From Tsuneonella flava (lineage in GTDB: Bacteria; Pseudomonadota; Alphaproteobacteria; Sphingomonadales; Sphingomonadaceae), in the NCBI RefSeq assembly GCF_002870965.1, contig NZ_PHSO01000007.1, positions 239,901-303,900 on the forward strand: 64,000 bases of DNA. The letters are read 5' to 3'. This document shows, one piece after another, positions 1-9,157 of the stretch. Each line of letters starts with the position of its first letter. The first letter of the stretch is position 1. The notes under the pieces are model-generated. The model saw only the letters and a program-made list of their open reading frames with translations. It ran no database searches and was not told the DNA's origin. The position numbers and the translations under genes were made by a program.

Positions 1-1008
1 ATGATCGACCGCCGTTGGCGTGCCGCCAAACACGGTATCGGCAAATGCCTGCCCTTCGCGGATCGCCACCGGGGTAAGCTGCACCCGGTTGGTGACATCG
101 CCCACGGCATAAATATGATCGACGTTGGTTTTGCTAAAGCGATCGACGACGATTTCGCCCGCGTCCCCCAATTCGACACCGGCAACGTCCAGCCCCAACC
201 CCTCTGTATTGGGGACGCGGCCAGTGGCATACATCACGCAATCGGTTTCGATATCCTCATGATTTGTCATCGAAACGACCAGACAGTCGCCTTTCTTCTC
301 AATGCCTCTGAATTCGGCATTGAAACGGAAATCGATCCCTTTGAGCATTGAAATATGCAACAGCCGTTCGCGCAGACTTTCATCGTACTGACGCAGCATC
401 TGATCGGAACGGGTCATGATCGTGACCTTCACCCCGAATTCGTTGAAAATGCCTGCGAATTCGTTGGCGATATAACCGCCGCCAGCGATCAGAATACGCT
501 TGGGCAGTTTATCGAGGTGGAACGCTTCGTTACTGGTGATGCCCAGTTCGTTGCCTGCACAATCGGGCAGATGGGGCCGTGCACCGGTGGCAATCAGGAT
601 ATATTTCGCAGTTACGGTCCGGCCACCCGACAGCGTGATTTCATGCGGCCCGGTCAGCTCCGCCCGTTCAAGGATGACTTCGACCCCGTGATTATCGAGC
701 GTGTTGGTATATAACCCGTTGAGCCGGTCGACATCGTTCAGCACATTGTCGCGCAAGGTCGGCCAGTCGAACTTCGGGTTCTCAATGGTCCACCCAAAGT
801 TCTTCGCATCTTCCAGATCTTCGGCAAAATGCGCGCCGTAGATAAGCATTTTCTTAGGGACACAGCCACGGATCACGCAAGTGCCGCCGACCCGGTGCTC
901 CTCCGCCACTGCGACTTTCGCACCATGACTTGCCGCCACCCGGCTCGCCCGGACACCCCCCGACCCCGCGCCAATAACAAACAGGTCGTAATCGTAGATG
1001 TCGGGCAT
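1..1008 (-). CDS. gor: Glutathione-disulfide reductase, C-terminus beyond the window
   Basis: NADPH-dependent reduction of oxidised glutathione in the cytoplasm. The minus-strand reading from ATG 1008 stays open to the window edge (336 codons), so about the last quarter, including the dimer interface and the catalytic His-Glu region, is missing. Seen: FAD-binding GAGSGG at residues 13-18; redox-active disulfide motif GGTCVIRGCVPKK with Cys44 and Cys49, the form typical of plant and alphaproteobacterial glutathione reductases rather than lipoamide dehydrogenase; a second nucleotide-binding motif AGGGYIANEFAG; and the FAD motif YAVGDVTNRVQLTP. An AAGGAG Shine-Dalgarno sits just upstream of the ATG. 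Mercuric or trypanothione-type reductases are the main alternatives, but the CVIRGC motif favours GR. Confidence 0.9.
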   Translation of the reverse strand, partial: MPDIYDYDLFVIGAGSGGVRASRVAASHGAKVAVAEEHRVGGTCVIRGCVPKKMLIYGAHFAEDLEDAKNFGWTIENPKFDWPTLRDNVLNDVDRLNGLYTNTLDNHGVEVILERAELTGPHEITLSGGRTVTAKYILIATGARPHLPDCAGNELGITSNEAFHLDKLPKRILIAGGGYIANEFAGIFNEFGVKVTIMTRSDQMLRQYDESLRERLLHISMLKGIDFRFNAEFRGIEKKGDCLVVSMTNHEDIETDCVMYATGRVPNTEGLGLDVAGVELGDAGEIVVDRFSKTNVDHIYAVGDVTNRVQLTPVAIREGQAFADTVFGGTPTAVDH

Positions 1009-1044
1009 GTGCGTCTCCTTTGATAAGGGGGCGCATATGGTGGG

Positions 1045-1074
1045 GCCGGTCGGCTAACTCAATGGCCGACCGGC
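1045..1074 (-). terminator. Hairpin after the DEAD-box helicase gene
   Basis: A perfect 10-bp inverted repeat (GCCGGTCGGC at 1045-1054 and its complement at 1065-1074, 10-base loop) lies between the stop of the helicase gene and the start of gor. It has no U-tract on the minus strand, so it may be a weak terminator or an mRNA-stabilising hairpin. Confidence 0.5.
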
Positions 1075-1087
1075 ATGAAAGACTCTA

Positions 1088-2527
1088 TCAGCCGTGAGAC
1101 TGGCCACTGCTCGAACGACGCGAGCCGCCCTGACCACCGCCGCCATTGCGATTGCGCCGCCGCCGGTTGCCACCGCCGGGCTTACCCTGACGGGGTGCAC
1201 CCTCGGCACGACCGGCGTCGCCACGGCCGGCATCGCCACGATTGCCGTCTTTACGGCCACCGCCCTGCCGCTGCCCCGGCTTGCCGCCCAGCGGGCGCGG
1301 TTGAACTTTCTTCGAACGGCCCTGCTGCGCCTGACCGGGATTACCTTTCGGCTTCACGATAGGGGCATTTTCTATCACGGCACGGAAATCATCGGGCAAC
1401 GGCAGACGCTCGAGCGTCACACCGGTCAGCTTCTGAATGTCGCGCAGGTATGCCCGCTCGTCATCGCTGCACAGTGTCAGCGCAATGCCGTCGGCCCCGG
1501 CACGCGCGGTGCGGCCGATGCGGTGGACATATTGCTCCGACACGTTGGGCAGTTCGTAGTTGATGACATGGCTCACGCCCGGAATATCGATCCCGCGTGC
1601 AGCAATGTCGGTCGCGACCAGAACCGGCACTTTGCCCGAACGGAACAGCGACAGTGCACGCTCACGCTGCGGCTGGCTCTTGTTGCCGTGGATCGCGTTG
1701 GCTTCGACGCCTTCCTGCGCCAGCTTCTTCACGACACGGTCGGCGCCGTGTTTGGTGCGGGTGAATACCAGCACCCGGTCCATATTCTCGCACTGGTGAT
1801 AGCGCCCTTGCAACATCAGGTTGAGCAGCGCCTGCTTCTCATCCTGATTGATACGGGTCACAAACTGTTCGACCCGTTCGGCGGTGGAGGACTGCGGCGC
1901 GACTGAAACGTGTTCCGGTTCATGCAGATAGCGGCCCGCCAGATCGCGAATCGATTGCGGCATCGTAGCTGAGAACAGCAGGGTTTGCCGTTTGGCCGGC
2001 AGCAACGCGACGATCTTCTTCAGCGCATGGATGAAGCCCAGATCAAGCATCTGGTCCGCTTCGTCGAGCACGAGGATTTCCACTCCGTCGAGACGGAATG
2101 CCTTCTGGTCGATCAGATCGAGCAGACGGCCCGGCGTCGCCACCAGAATATCGGTGCCGCGATGCAGCTTGTTACGGTCCTTGCCGACCGAGGTGCCGCC
2201 GACGACGCACTGCACACGCAGGCCGGTAAAGCCGCCGTAATCGAGTGCGGATTTGGCAATCTGCCCGGCCAGTTCGCGGGTCGGGGCCAGTACCAGCATA
2301 CGGCAGGATTTGAACGGCGTTTGCTTGTCAGCGTCGCGCAGGTTGTCGATACTGGGCAGCATGAAAGCGGCAGTCTTGCCGGTGCCGGTCTGCGCGATAC
2401 CAAACAGGTCGCGCCCTTCCCGCACCAGCGGAATGGCCTGCGCCTGAATCGGAGTCGGCGTGGTATAATTCTGTTCGTCCAGCGCCTGAAGGACGGGCTG
2501 CGACAGCCCGAGTTCTTCGAATGTCAT
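1088..2527 (-). CDS. DEAD-box ATP-dependent RNA helicase (RhlE-like)
   Basis: RNA-remodelling ATPase, probably acting in ribosome assembly or RNA decay. All core motifs are present in order: Q-motif (TPTPIQ), Walker A AQTGTGKT, PTRELAGQ, DEAD box VLDEAD, SAT, and the C-terminal helicase motifs ATDIAARGID and HRIGRTARAG. After about residue 385 the core gives way to a roughly 90-residue basic, Gly/Arg/Asn/Gln-rich low-complexity tail, typical of RhlE/RhlB relatives and a likely RNA- or RNase-E-binding arm. 479 aa, ATG start. The 270-bp upstream region is an unusually long leader for this neighbourhood, which fits the post-transcriptional control common for such helicases; that last point is inference. 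Confidence 0.93.
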   Translation of the reverse strand: MTFEELGLSQPVLQALDEQNYTTPTPIQAQAIPLVREGRDLFGIAQTGTGKTAAFMLPSIDNLRDADKQTPFKSCRMLVLAPTRELAGQIAKSALDYGGFTGLRVQCVVGGTSVGKDRNKLHRGTDILVATPGRLLDLIDQKAFRLDGVEILVLDEADQMLDLGFIHALKKIVALLPAKRQTLLFSATMPQSIRDLAGRYLHEPEHVSVAPQSSTAERVEQFVTRINQDEKQALLNLMLQGRYHQCENMDRVLVFTRTKHGADRVVKKLAQEGVEANAIHGNKSQPQRERALSLFRSGKVPVLVATDIAARGIDIPGVSHVINYELPNVSEQYVHRIGRTARAGADGIALTLCSDDERAYLRDIQKLTGVTLERLPLPDDFRAVIENAPIVKPKGNPGQAQQGRSKKVQPRPLGGKPGQRQGGGRKDGNRGDAGRGDAGRAEGAPRQGKPGGGNRRRRNRNGGGGQGGSRRSSSGQSHG

Positions 2528-2797
2528 TGTGTGTTTACTCGCACATATATGCGGCGACGCGCCGACCCATTGCGGGTGCGCGGAGCAGCGGGTGGTGGAA
2601 CCGGGAAGGTTCCGTCAACGACCCGCGTGAAAAGGGTAGTCAGTCAATTGGAACCGAAGCACTGCCGGGGCGGAAACCGCCTGTTCACGCTGCAAGGCGC
2701 TTCGATGAAACGCCATGTGGTGCAGTGCAGCACAAAAGTCAATCAAATTGCCAAACTGGATGAAAGGTGCCGAGATAGGTAGTTATAGATCTTGCCA
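2528..2797 (-). promoter_or_regulatory. Long leader/promoter region of the helicase gene
   Basis: A 270-bp stretch without a convincing gene, between the helicase start and the end of the TonB-C-like gene, both on the minus strand. It contains a perfect small hairpin, GGAACC at 2597-2602 with GGTTCC at 2608-2613 around a 5-base loop. Probably the promoter plus 5' untranslated region of the helicase; no promoter hexamers are assigned with confidence. Confidence 0.4.
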
Positions 2798-3577
2798 TCA
2801 ATCAGGTCGGTGGCTGTAGTTCGCGAACGCGATCCATTCACCGCTTGTAGGCTTCCCTGCACTATCAAGAGAAGGCCTGAAACGGACATTCCTGAACGCA
2901 GTACACGCAGCCTCGAGTTCTTGGCTCTCAGACAAATCAGGAATCGCTCGGCACCCCACGACCTTTCCTGCCTCATTCACGTTGATGACAAGCTCTTTAT
3001 TGCGCGGCTTACTCATAGCGATCACTGTCGCATCCAGTGCCTTTTGAGCGTACTCACTACTGTGATCGAAACCCGGTAGCGTCGGCATTTTTGTTAATTC
3101 CACGAGACATTTCGCAAAATCAGTGCGAATATCATTCACGCCTACAGTCGATATCGTCATGCGATAACGCCCATCTTTTATTTCTATTGCATCATAGTCC
3201 TGAAAGATGGCAAAATCGCTCGGCTCCAGCTTTTCATGCCAGCCGATCTTTCTACCAACTAACGAATCAATTTCATCACCCACGACAAACGACTTTGCGC
3301 CATAGCTTATGATCATTGGCGCTAGTTCTTCGCTCTCCGTATAGGCATCGGGATCCCATTCAGGAAAAAGTACGCCGACGAGCACTTCTCCGTCAGGGTA
3401 AACCTCATAAGAAAAGCGAGCACCTCTTGCTGATTCATTGTATTCAATCAAACACGATCTATCGGATGGGATTAGCGACCACTGATGTTCGGACCGGCGA
3501 TTTTCCGCATGGACAGGAACAGAAACAATGCATGTTATAACTGTAAAAATAAATAGGTTATATATGCGCTGCATCAC
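2798..3577 (-). CDS. Secreted protein with TonB C-terminal-like domain
   Basis: 259-residue protein with an N-terminal signal peptide (hydrophobic YNLFIFTVITCIVSVPV ending at VHA). The last 80 residues (VINVNEAGKVVGCRAIP, then VRFRPSLDSAGKP and the W-I-x-F-x-N-Y end) resemble the TonB C-terminal fold found in many small periplasmic sphingomonad proteins; the middle is unrecognised. No energy-transducing transmembrane anchor or proline-rich linker is visible, so it is unlikely to be a functional TonB. The gene is AT-richer than its neighbours (43% GC counted over bases 3421-3480, against roughly 60% or more around it) and uses AT-ending codons, suggesting recent acquisition. Two cysteines flank the C-terminal domain. 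Function unknown. Confidence 0.7.
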   Translation of the reverse strand: MMQRIYNLFIFTVITCIVSVPVHAENRRSEHQWSLIPSDRSCLIEYNESARGARFSYEVYPDGEVLVGVLFPEWDPDAYTESEELAPMIISYGAKSFVVGDEIDSLVGRKIGWHEKLEPSDFAIFQDYDAIEIKDGRYRMTISTVGVNDIRTDFAKCLVELTKMPTLPGFDHSSEYAQKALDATVIAMSKPRNKELVINVNEAGKVVGCRAIPDLSESQELEAACTAFRNVRFRPSLDSAGKPTSGEWIAFANYSHRPD

Positions 3578-3616
3578 TTAACAGGCCCATCCTGAATACT
3601 GTCGTTCGACCTACTA

Positions 3617-5155
3617 CTACCCCAATCCCGCCGCATCCAGCAATGCCTTTGTACTGGCGTCGAAATCGCCGCCGCCCGCTTCGATATCCCTGGCCATTTT
3701 CTTGCCCAGTTCGACCCCGAACTGATCGAACGGGTTGATCCCCATCAGCACGGCGTTGGCGAAGGTGCGGTGTTCGTGGAATGCGATCAGCGCGCCGAGC
3801 GTGACTGCATCCAGATCGTCGCACAGGATCGTCGCGCTGGGGCGGTTGCCGGGGAAGGCGCGCGCCGGGTCTTTGCCATCCGCCGCCATGTTGCCACCCG
3901 CCATCAGCGCCGCCCCTTGTGCGAAGCAGTTGGTCAGCAGAATGGAATGATGCGCGGGATCGAGTTGGTCGCCGGGCGCGATGCTGGCGATAAAGTCGAT
4001 CGGCACAGTCACGGTGCCCTGATGCAGCAACTGGAACACCGCATGCTGGGCATCGGTGCCCACCCCGCCCCACGTGATCGGGGCGGTCGGGCCGGACACC
4101 GGCTTGCCTTCCGCAGTCACCCGCTTGCCATTCGATTCCATTTCGAGCTGCTGGAGATAGTCGGGGAACAGCGCCAGCCGCTCGTCATAGGCAAACACAG
4201 CGCGCGTCTGGCAGCCAAGCACGCGGGTGTAGAACTGATCGGCAAAGGCCGCGCGCAGGCACAGGTTGGCGCGCCCGTCGGTATCGCGGAAATGTTCGTC
4301 CACCGCCTGTGCACCGGCCAACATCGCTTCGAAATCGTCCCAACCCACGCCAAGCGCGACCGGGAAGCCGATGCTGGACCACAGCGAGTACCGCCCGCCC
4401 ACGCTTTCCGGGAACGGCAACACGCGCGTTTCATCCACGCCCCATTCCACCGCCTTCTCCGGCGATGCGGTCAGCGCGATAACCCGGCCAGAGGGATCGT
4501 CCACGCCATTGTCGCGCAGCCATTTCAGCGCGCTTTCGGCGTTGGTCATCGTTTCGATAGTCGTGAAAGTCTTGCTGGCGACAGCGATCAGCGTGGTCGC
4601 CGGGTCGCATGCGGCAAAGGCATCTTCCAGCGCAACGCCATCGATATTCGACACCACATGGACATCGACCAGCGACAGATCGCGTGACAGCGCCGAAATC
4701 GCCAGCTTCGGCCCCAGCGCCGAGCCGCCGATGCCGATATGGATCAGGTGGCTGATTTCACCCAGCGCGCCGCCGTGGATCGCCTCCACCAGCATTTGCA
4801 TCCGCGCATGGAGCGCCGCCGCCTCTTCCACCGAGGCATCCGAACCGACGCCTCGCTGCGCGGTGTGTTCGGCGGCCCGCCCTTCGGTCACATTCACCCG
4901 TTCCCCGTCGAGCAGCGCAGCGCGCTTGCTCGCAAAACCGCAGGTATCGGCCAGTTCTTCGAACGCGGACAGAAGCGTGTCATTCAGATGGGTTTTCGAC
5001 CAGTCGAGCAGCATTCCGCCCGCGAATTCATCTTCGCCCCACTCGATCCGGGCCGAAAGGCACGCAACCCGATCCGCATCGGCGGCGAACAAATCCTCCA
5101 GCGTGGGGCGCGGAGCGTTTTCGATCGCAGTCCAGATGGCGGCGGAGTCGGTCAC
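3617..5155 (-). CDS. pgi: Glucose-6-phosphate isomerase
   Basis: Interconverts glucose-6-phosphate and fructose-6-phosphate in the cytoplasm; links glycolysis/Entner-Doudoroff carbon with the trehalose genes elsewhere in the window. 512 aa, near the usual length for the bacterial enzyme. Seen: sugar-phosphate-binding SKTFTTIETMTNA, the first family signature around SVGGRYSLWSSIG, and the second signature NPFDQFGVELGKK near the C-terminus. The start is GTG at 5155, with AAGGAA about 9 bases upstream. Divergent from lepB across a 179-bp spacer that must hold both promoters. Confidence 0.97.
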   Translation of the reverse strand: MTDSAAIWTAIENAPRPTLEDLFAADADRVACLSARIEWGEDEFAGGMLLDWSKTHLNDTLLSAFEELADTCGFASKRAALLDGERVNVTEGRAAEHTAQRGVGSDASVEEAAALHARMQMLVEAIHGGALGEISHLIHIGIGGSALGPKLAISALSRDLSLVDVHVVSNIDGVALEDAFAACDPATTLIAVASKTFTTIETMTNAESALKWLRDNGVDDPSGRVIALTASPEKAVEWGVDETRVLPFPESVGGRYSLWSSIGFPVALGVGWDDFEAMLAGAQAVDEHFRDTDGRANLCLRAAFADQFYTRVLGCQTRAVFAYDERLALFPDYLQQLEMESNGKRVTAEGKPVSGPTAPITWGGVGTDAQHAVFQLLHQGTVTVPIDFIASIAPGDQLDPAHHSILLTNCFAQGAALMAGGNMAADGKDPARAFPGNRPSATILCDDLDAVTLGALIAFHEHRTFANAVLMGINPFDQFGVELGKKMARDIEAGGGDFDASTKALLDAAGLG

Positions 5156-5311
5156 GTGAAAATTCCTTTCCTGTTTCGCATGGTCACGACTAGGGACTGC
5201 AGCGATGTTTGCAAGCGCGTGCGCCCTCGACTACCTCGGCAATACGAATGCAACGGTAGTAACCTGCACTGCAGGGGCAATCGTTAGCACAGATTTTCAG
5301 GACGATAATTC

Positions 5312-5338
5312 ATGAACTGCATCGCGGCCGCCGCATGA
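5312..5338 (+). promoter_or_regulatory. Possible 8-codon leader peptide coupled to lepB
   Basis: ATG at 5312 opens a frame of eight codons (MNCIAAAA) whose TGA overlaps the lepB ATG as ATGA. An AGGA about 9 bases before this ATG is the only Shine-Dalgarno-like sequence here; lepB itself has none within reach. Translation of lepB may therefore depend on the upstream mini-ORF. Inference from sequence layout only. Confidence 0.35.
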
Positions 5339-6195
5339 CCGACCAGACCGCCACTTCGCCCGGCAGCGAAACTGCCGCCCAGGTTGCTCAAAACCAGCCC
5401 GGCAAAAAGCAGGAACCGGAGAAGGAAACGATCGGTTCGTTCCTGTGGTTCGTCTTCAAACTGGCGATAATCGTTCTGGCGTTTCGTAGTTTCGTGTTTT
5501 CGCCGTTCTCGATTCCCAGTGAATCGATGCTACCGGGCCTTTGGAAAGGCGATTATCTGATCGCTGCCAAGTGGCCTTATGGCTATTCGCGCTATTCGCT
5601 CCCGCTCGATGCCCCGCTGATTCCGGGCCGGATTTTGGCCGGTCAGCCGGAACGGGGCGACGTGGTGATCTTCAAGCACCCGATCGACAAGGTCGATTAT
5701 ATCAAGCGCGTGATCGGCCTGCCGGGCGACACTGTGGCAATGCGGAACGGTCAGGTGATCCTCAACGGCAAGCCGGTGCAGCGGGTGCGGGAAAACGATT
5801 TCGCCATTCCGCTGTCGGATAATACAAGCTGCGCGTGGGGCGGGCAGACCGTCCCTGCCGGCGAAGGCGCGGCCTGCGTCTATACGCAATACCGCGAAAC
5901 CCTGCCCGGCGGGCGCAGCTACGATACGCTCGATTTCGGGCCAACCCCGCAAGACAATTTCGGACCGGTCACTGTCCCCGCCGGGCACATATTCGTGATG
6001 GGCGATAACCGCGACAACTCGGAAGACAGCCGGTTCGCGGCGCGCTCTGGCGGCGGGGTCGGCATGGTGCCGCAGGAAATGCTGGTCGGCCGGGCCACGG
6101 TGATGATGTGGTCCACCGACGGTTCGGCGCGCTGGCTGAAGCCGTGGACATGGTTCACCGCCGCCCGCTGGAACCGTATCGGAGACACGATGTGA
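5335..6195 (+). CDS. lepB: Signal peptidase I
   Basis: Inner-membrane serine protease that removes signal peptides from exported preproteins on the periplasmic side. A 30-residue hydrophilic N-terminus precedes one transmembrane helix at about residues 34-55. Catalytic dyad: Ser64 in IPSESMLPG and Lys124 in DYIKRVIGLPGD; the conserved box GDNRDNSEDSR lies near residue 225. 286 aa. It heads a tight cluster with rnc and era, an arrangement conserved in many Proteobacteria; the rnc GTG overlaps the lepB stop. The start at 5335 is fixed by the absence of upstream in-frame ATG, GTG or TTG codons nearby. Confidence 0.96.
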   Translation: MTDQTATSPGSETAAQVAQNQPGKKQEPEKETIGSFLWFVFKLAIIVLAFRSFVFSPFSIPSESMLPGLWKGDYLIAAKWPYGYSRYSLPLDAPLIPGRILAGQPERGDVVIFKHPIDKVDYIKRVIGLPGDTVAMRNGQVILNGKPVQRVRENDFAIPLSDNTSCAWGGQTVPAGEGAACVYTQYRETLPGGRSYDTLDFGPTPQDNFGPVTVPAGHIFVMGDNRDNSEDSRFAARSGGGVGMVPQEMLVGRATVMMWSTDGSARWLKPWTWFTAARWNRIGDTM

Positions 6196-6863
6196 GCGAT
6201 CTCTGGCCGCAAACCCGCGTCTGGCTCGAACAGATCGGCTTTTCCGTGCAAAGCGAAGACATATGGCTGGAGGCGCTGACTCACGGCAGCCTCAATGTGC
6301 GCCCCAATTACGAACGGCTCGAATTCCTTGGCGATCGCGTACTGGGCCTCTCGATGGCCGAATGGCTGTTTGAAAACAGCAACGGCAACGAAGGGCAACT
6401 GGCGCAGCGGTTCAATGCTCTGGTCAGCCGCGACACCTGCGCCCGCATAGCCCGCGAAATCGGCGTGCCCAAACATGTGCGATTGGGCAAACAAGCGCGC
6501 GACGATGGCGCACACGAAAGCGATAACGTGCTGTGCGATGTGATGGAATCGCTGCTGGGCGCCAATCATCGCGAGGCCGGATTCGAAGCATCGCGCCAGC
6601 TTGTTCGCAAATTGTGGAAGAAGTCGGTCGATGGTGCCAGCGGGCGTTCCAAACATCCCAAGTCGGCCTTGCAGGAATGGGCCGCGGGCAACCGGCGCAA
6701 ACCGCCGACTTACGAACTGGTCGACCGGTCGGGCCCCGACCATCGGGCAAAATTCACCGTTCGCGTGACCGTAGGCGGCGTTGGCAGCGCGGAAGGCACC
6801 GCCACTAGCAAGCAGGATGCGGAAACATCCGCCGCACAAGCCTTTATGGAGCAATTCGGATGA
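6192..6863 (+). CDS. rnc: Ribonuclease III
   Basis: Double-strand-specific endoribonuclease for rRNA and mRNA processing. 223 aa from GTG 6192, which overlaps the lepB TGA. The catalytic signature ERLEFLGD (residues 41-48) and the second acidic pair Asp116/Glu119 are present, followed by a C-terminal dsRNA-binding domain from about residue 155 (ALQEWA through TSKQDAETSAAQAF). After Glu119 the usual G-A-x-Y-L-D-G-G segment reads GANHREAG, a small departure from the family norm. The start was chosen because the upstream in-frame extension lies inside lepB and has no signal of its own. Confidence 0.95.
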   Translation: MSDLWPQTRVWLEQIGFSVQSEDIWLEALTHGSLNVRPNYERLEFLGDRVLGLSMAEWLFENSNGNEGQLAQRFNALVSRDTCARIAREIGVPKHVRLGKQARDDGAHESDNVLCDVMESLLGANHREAGFEASRQLVRKLWKKSVDGASGRSKHPKSALQEWAAGNRRKPPTYELVDRSGPDHRAKFTVRVTVGGVGSAEGTATSKQDAETSAAQAFMEQFG

Positions 6864-7804
6864 GCGACACCGCCCTTTCCCCCACCCCATCCGGCAGCGA
6901 CACCCGTTGCGGCCTTGTGGCCGTGATCGGCGCGCCCAACGCGGGCAAGTCCACGCTGGTCAACGCGCTGGTGGGGCAGAAAGTCGCCATCGTTTCGGCC
7001 AAAGCGCAGACTACCCGCGCGCGAATGCTGGGCATCGCACTGGCCGATGCCCCCGATGGCGCGCCCACGCAGATGATTCTGGTCGACACCCCCGGCATCT
7101 TCGCACCCAAGCGGCGGCTCGATCGGGCAATGGTCAGCGCGGCATGGGAAGGTGCGGAGGCCGCCGATGCCGTGTTGCTGGTGGTCGATCCGATCAAGCA
7201 GCGTCGGCATGAACTCGAACCGCTGCTGGAGGCGCTCGCCAACCGGCCCGAACGTAAAATCCTCGTGCTCAACAAAGTCGATGCGGCCAAGAAGGAACCG
7301 CTGCTGGCTCTGGCGCAGGAGCTGACCGCGAAGGCGGATTTTGCCGAAGTGTTCTTCGTCTCCGCGCTTACCGGAGATGGCGTGACGGAGATGAAAGCCG
7401 CGCTTGCCGCTGCGATGCCCGTAGGCCCGTGGCACTATCCCGAAGATCAGGTGTCCGACGCCAGCGAACGACTGCTCGCCACCGAAATCACCCGCGAGCA
7501 ACTCTACCGCCAATTGCACGAAGAACTGCCCTACGACAGCGCCGTTCGTCCCGAAAGCTATGCTCACCGCAAAGATGGCAGCGTGGAAATCCATCAGCAG
7601 ATCGTCGTCACCCGCGACAATCAGCGGGCTATCGTGCTGGGTAAAGGTGGATCGAAGATCAAGGCCATTGGCGAAGCGGCGCGCAAGGAACTGAGCGAAG
7701 TGCTGGGGCAGAAGGTGCACCTGTTCCTCCACGTGAAAGTGGAAGAAAACTGGGCTGAAAGCCGCGAGATTTACGAAGAGATCGGGCTGGATTGGGTGAA
7801 GTAG
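6860..7804 (+). CDS. era: GTPase Era, ribosome assembly
   Basis: Binds the 3' end of 16S rRNA and helps mature the 30S subunit. 314 aa. G1 GAPNAGKST, switch region ending in DTPGIF, G4 NKVD, and a C-terminal type-II KH domain containing VLGKGGSKIKAIGEAARKEL. The ATG at 6860 overlaps the rnc stop by four bases (ATGA), indicating translational coupling with rnc. The recO gene that often follows era is absent; an MgtC-family gene follows instead. Confidence 0.97.
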   Translation: MSDTALSPTPSGSDTRCGLVAVIGAPNAGKSTLVNALVGQKVAIVSAKAQTTRARMLGIALADAPDGAPTQMILVDTPGIFAPKRRLDRAMVSAAWEGAEAADAVLLVVDPIKQRRHELEPLLEALANRPERKILVLNKVDAAKKEPLLALAQELTAKADFAEVFFVSALTGDGVTEMKAALAAAMPVGPWHYPEDQVSDASERLLATEITREQLYRQLHEELPYDSAVRPESYAHRKDGSVEIHQQIVVTRDNQRAIVLGKGGSKIKAIGEAARKELSEVLGQKVHLFLHVKVEENWAESREIYEEIGLDWVK

Positions 7805-7876
7805 ATCACTGTGCGATAGCGGCAATGCCGCAGGTAATCGCTTGCTTGCAGGCTAAAACCGAATTCCGAATCTGAC

Positions 7877-9130
7877 ATGAACTTCGATCAGCAAATCCTG
7901 AATGTCGGTGCAGCCTTCGCAGCGGGCCTGCTGATCGGAATAGAGCGCGGGTGGAAACTGCGCGACGAGCCCGATGGGATGCGCGTTGCGGGAATACGCA
8001 CATTCACGCTGCTCGGCCTTCTCACCGGCATCGCGGGCCTGATGACGCAAGGCAGCCTTGCCCTTGCCGGGGGCGCTCTGCTCATCGGGGCCATCGGCAT
8101 CGTGCTGATCGGATATGCCCGTGCTGTGGACCGCGACGGCAAACCCGATGCCACCACGTCGGTCGCGGCGCTGGTCACTATCGCTCTCGGCTTTGCGGCC
8201 GGGGCGGGATATCCGGCGCTGGCCATCGCCGGGTCCACAATCATGACGCTTACGCTGGCCCTGCGCGCGGAATTGCACGGCTTCCTCCAGCGACTGGACG
8301 AAGCGGATATCAAGGCTCTGGCCCGCTACGCCGTCATTGCCGGTGCAGTTTATCCGTTTTTGCCGGAGGGGCATTATGGACCTTACGATGCGTGGGATCC
8401 GCATACGTTGTGGCTGGTCGTCATTGCCGTCACCGGATTTTCTTTCGTCGGCTATGTCGCCAACCGCATGTTCGGCGCCAGACGCGGGACCATCGCGACG
8501 GCGATTATCGGGGGCGCTTACAGTTCGACAGCGGTCACTTACTCATTCGCTCAGAGGCTTGGCGCGGGCAATGGCGGCGGGGCCGAGAATGCCGGGATCG
8601 TGCTTGCCAGCACAGTGATGTATCTGCGCGTTCTGATCCTGGTCGGTGTAATCGCAACGCCGCTGTTGGTGCCCTTCACAATGCTCGTCATTCCGCCAAT
8701 GCTGGCAACGCTGGCGATCAGCCTGCTGCTCTATCGCCGGGCGCAGCCGGACAGCCAACCGGTTATGCCTGGCAATCCGATTGCGATGCTGCCTGCATTT
8801 ACGTTTGTGGCATTCGTAGCGATTGCCGCTGTCGTCGCCCGGTGGGGAGAAAGCCAGTTCGGGGAACAGGGAATTGCCGTTCTGCTGCTGCTGATGGGCG
8901 CAATGGATGTCGACGCGGCTATCGTCACCGCTGGCGGGCTGGAACCGGGTGCGATTACCCCAGCCCTCGCCGCGCTGGCGCTGGCCGGGACGATCCTTGC
9001 CAATATGGCGGTGAAGCTGGGTGCGACCGTCGCCTACGGCGGGCGTCAGGCAAAGCCCGCCGTGCTGGCACTGTCAGCCAGCATGGCGGTGCTTGCGGGC
9101 AGCCTTGTAGTGGGTTGGTTCCGGCTATAA
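7877..9130 (+). CDS. MgtC/SapB and DUF4010 membrane protein
   Basis: 417-residue, highly hydrophobic protein with about ten or more predicted membrane segments. The N-terminus (GLLIGIERGWKLRDE, then MRVAGIRTFTLLGLL) is the MgtC/SapB motif; the rest matches the DUF4010 extension found in long MgtC-like proteins. Known MgtC proteins affect Mg2+ homeostasis and ATP synthase activity; whether this long form does so is not established. It follows era by 72 bp with no obvious Shine-Dalgarno and converges on topA 27 bp away. Confidence 0.8.
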   Translation: MNFDQQILNVGAAFAAGLLIGIERGWKLRDEPDGMRVAGIRTFTLLGLLTGIAGLMTQGSLALAGGALLIGAIGIVLIGYARAVDRDGKPDATTSVAALVTIALGFAAGAGYPALAIAGSTIMTLTLALRAELHGFLQRLDEADIKALARYAVIAGAVYPFLPEGHYGPYDAWDPHTLWLVVIAVTGFSFVGYVANRMFGARRGTIATAIIGGAYSSTAVTYSFAQRLGAGNGGGAENAGIVLASTVMYLRVLILVGVIATPLLVPFTMLVIPPMLATLAISLLLYRRAQPDSQPVMPGNPIAMLPAFTFVAFVAIAAVVARWGESQFGEQGIAVLLLLMGAMDVDAAIVTAGGLEPGAITPALAALALAGTILANMAVKLGATVAYGGRQAKPAVLALSASMAVLAGSLVVGWFRL

Positions 9131-9157
9131 CGGCCGGGCGCGCCATTCACGCGTCGA

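Noticed and set aside
1..714. Plus-strand frames at the left edge
   Set aside because: The minus strand encodes an intact reading of glutathione reductase across this stretch; the plus-strand frames are its shadow.
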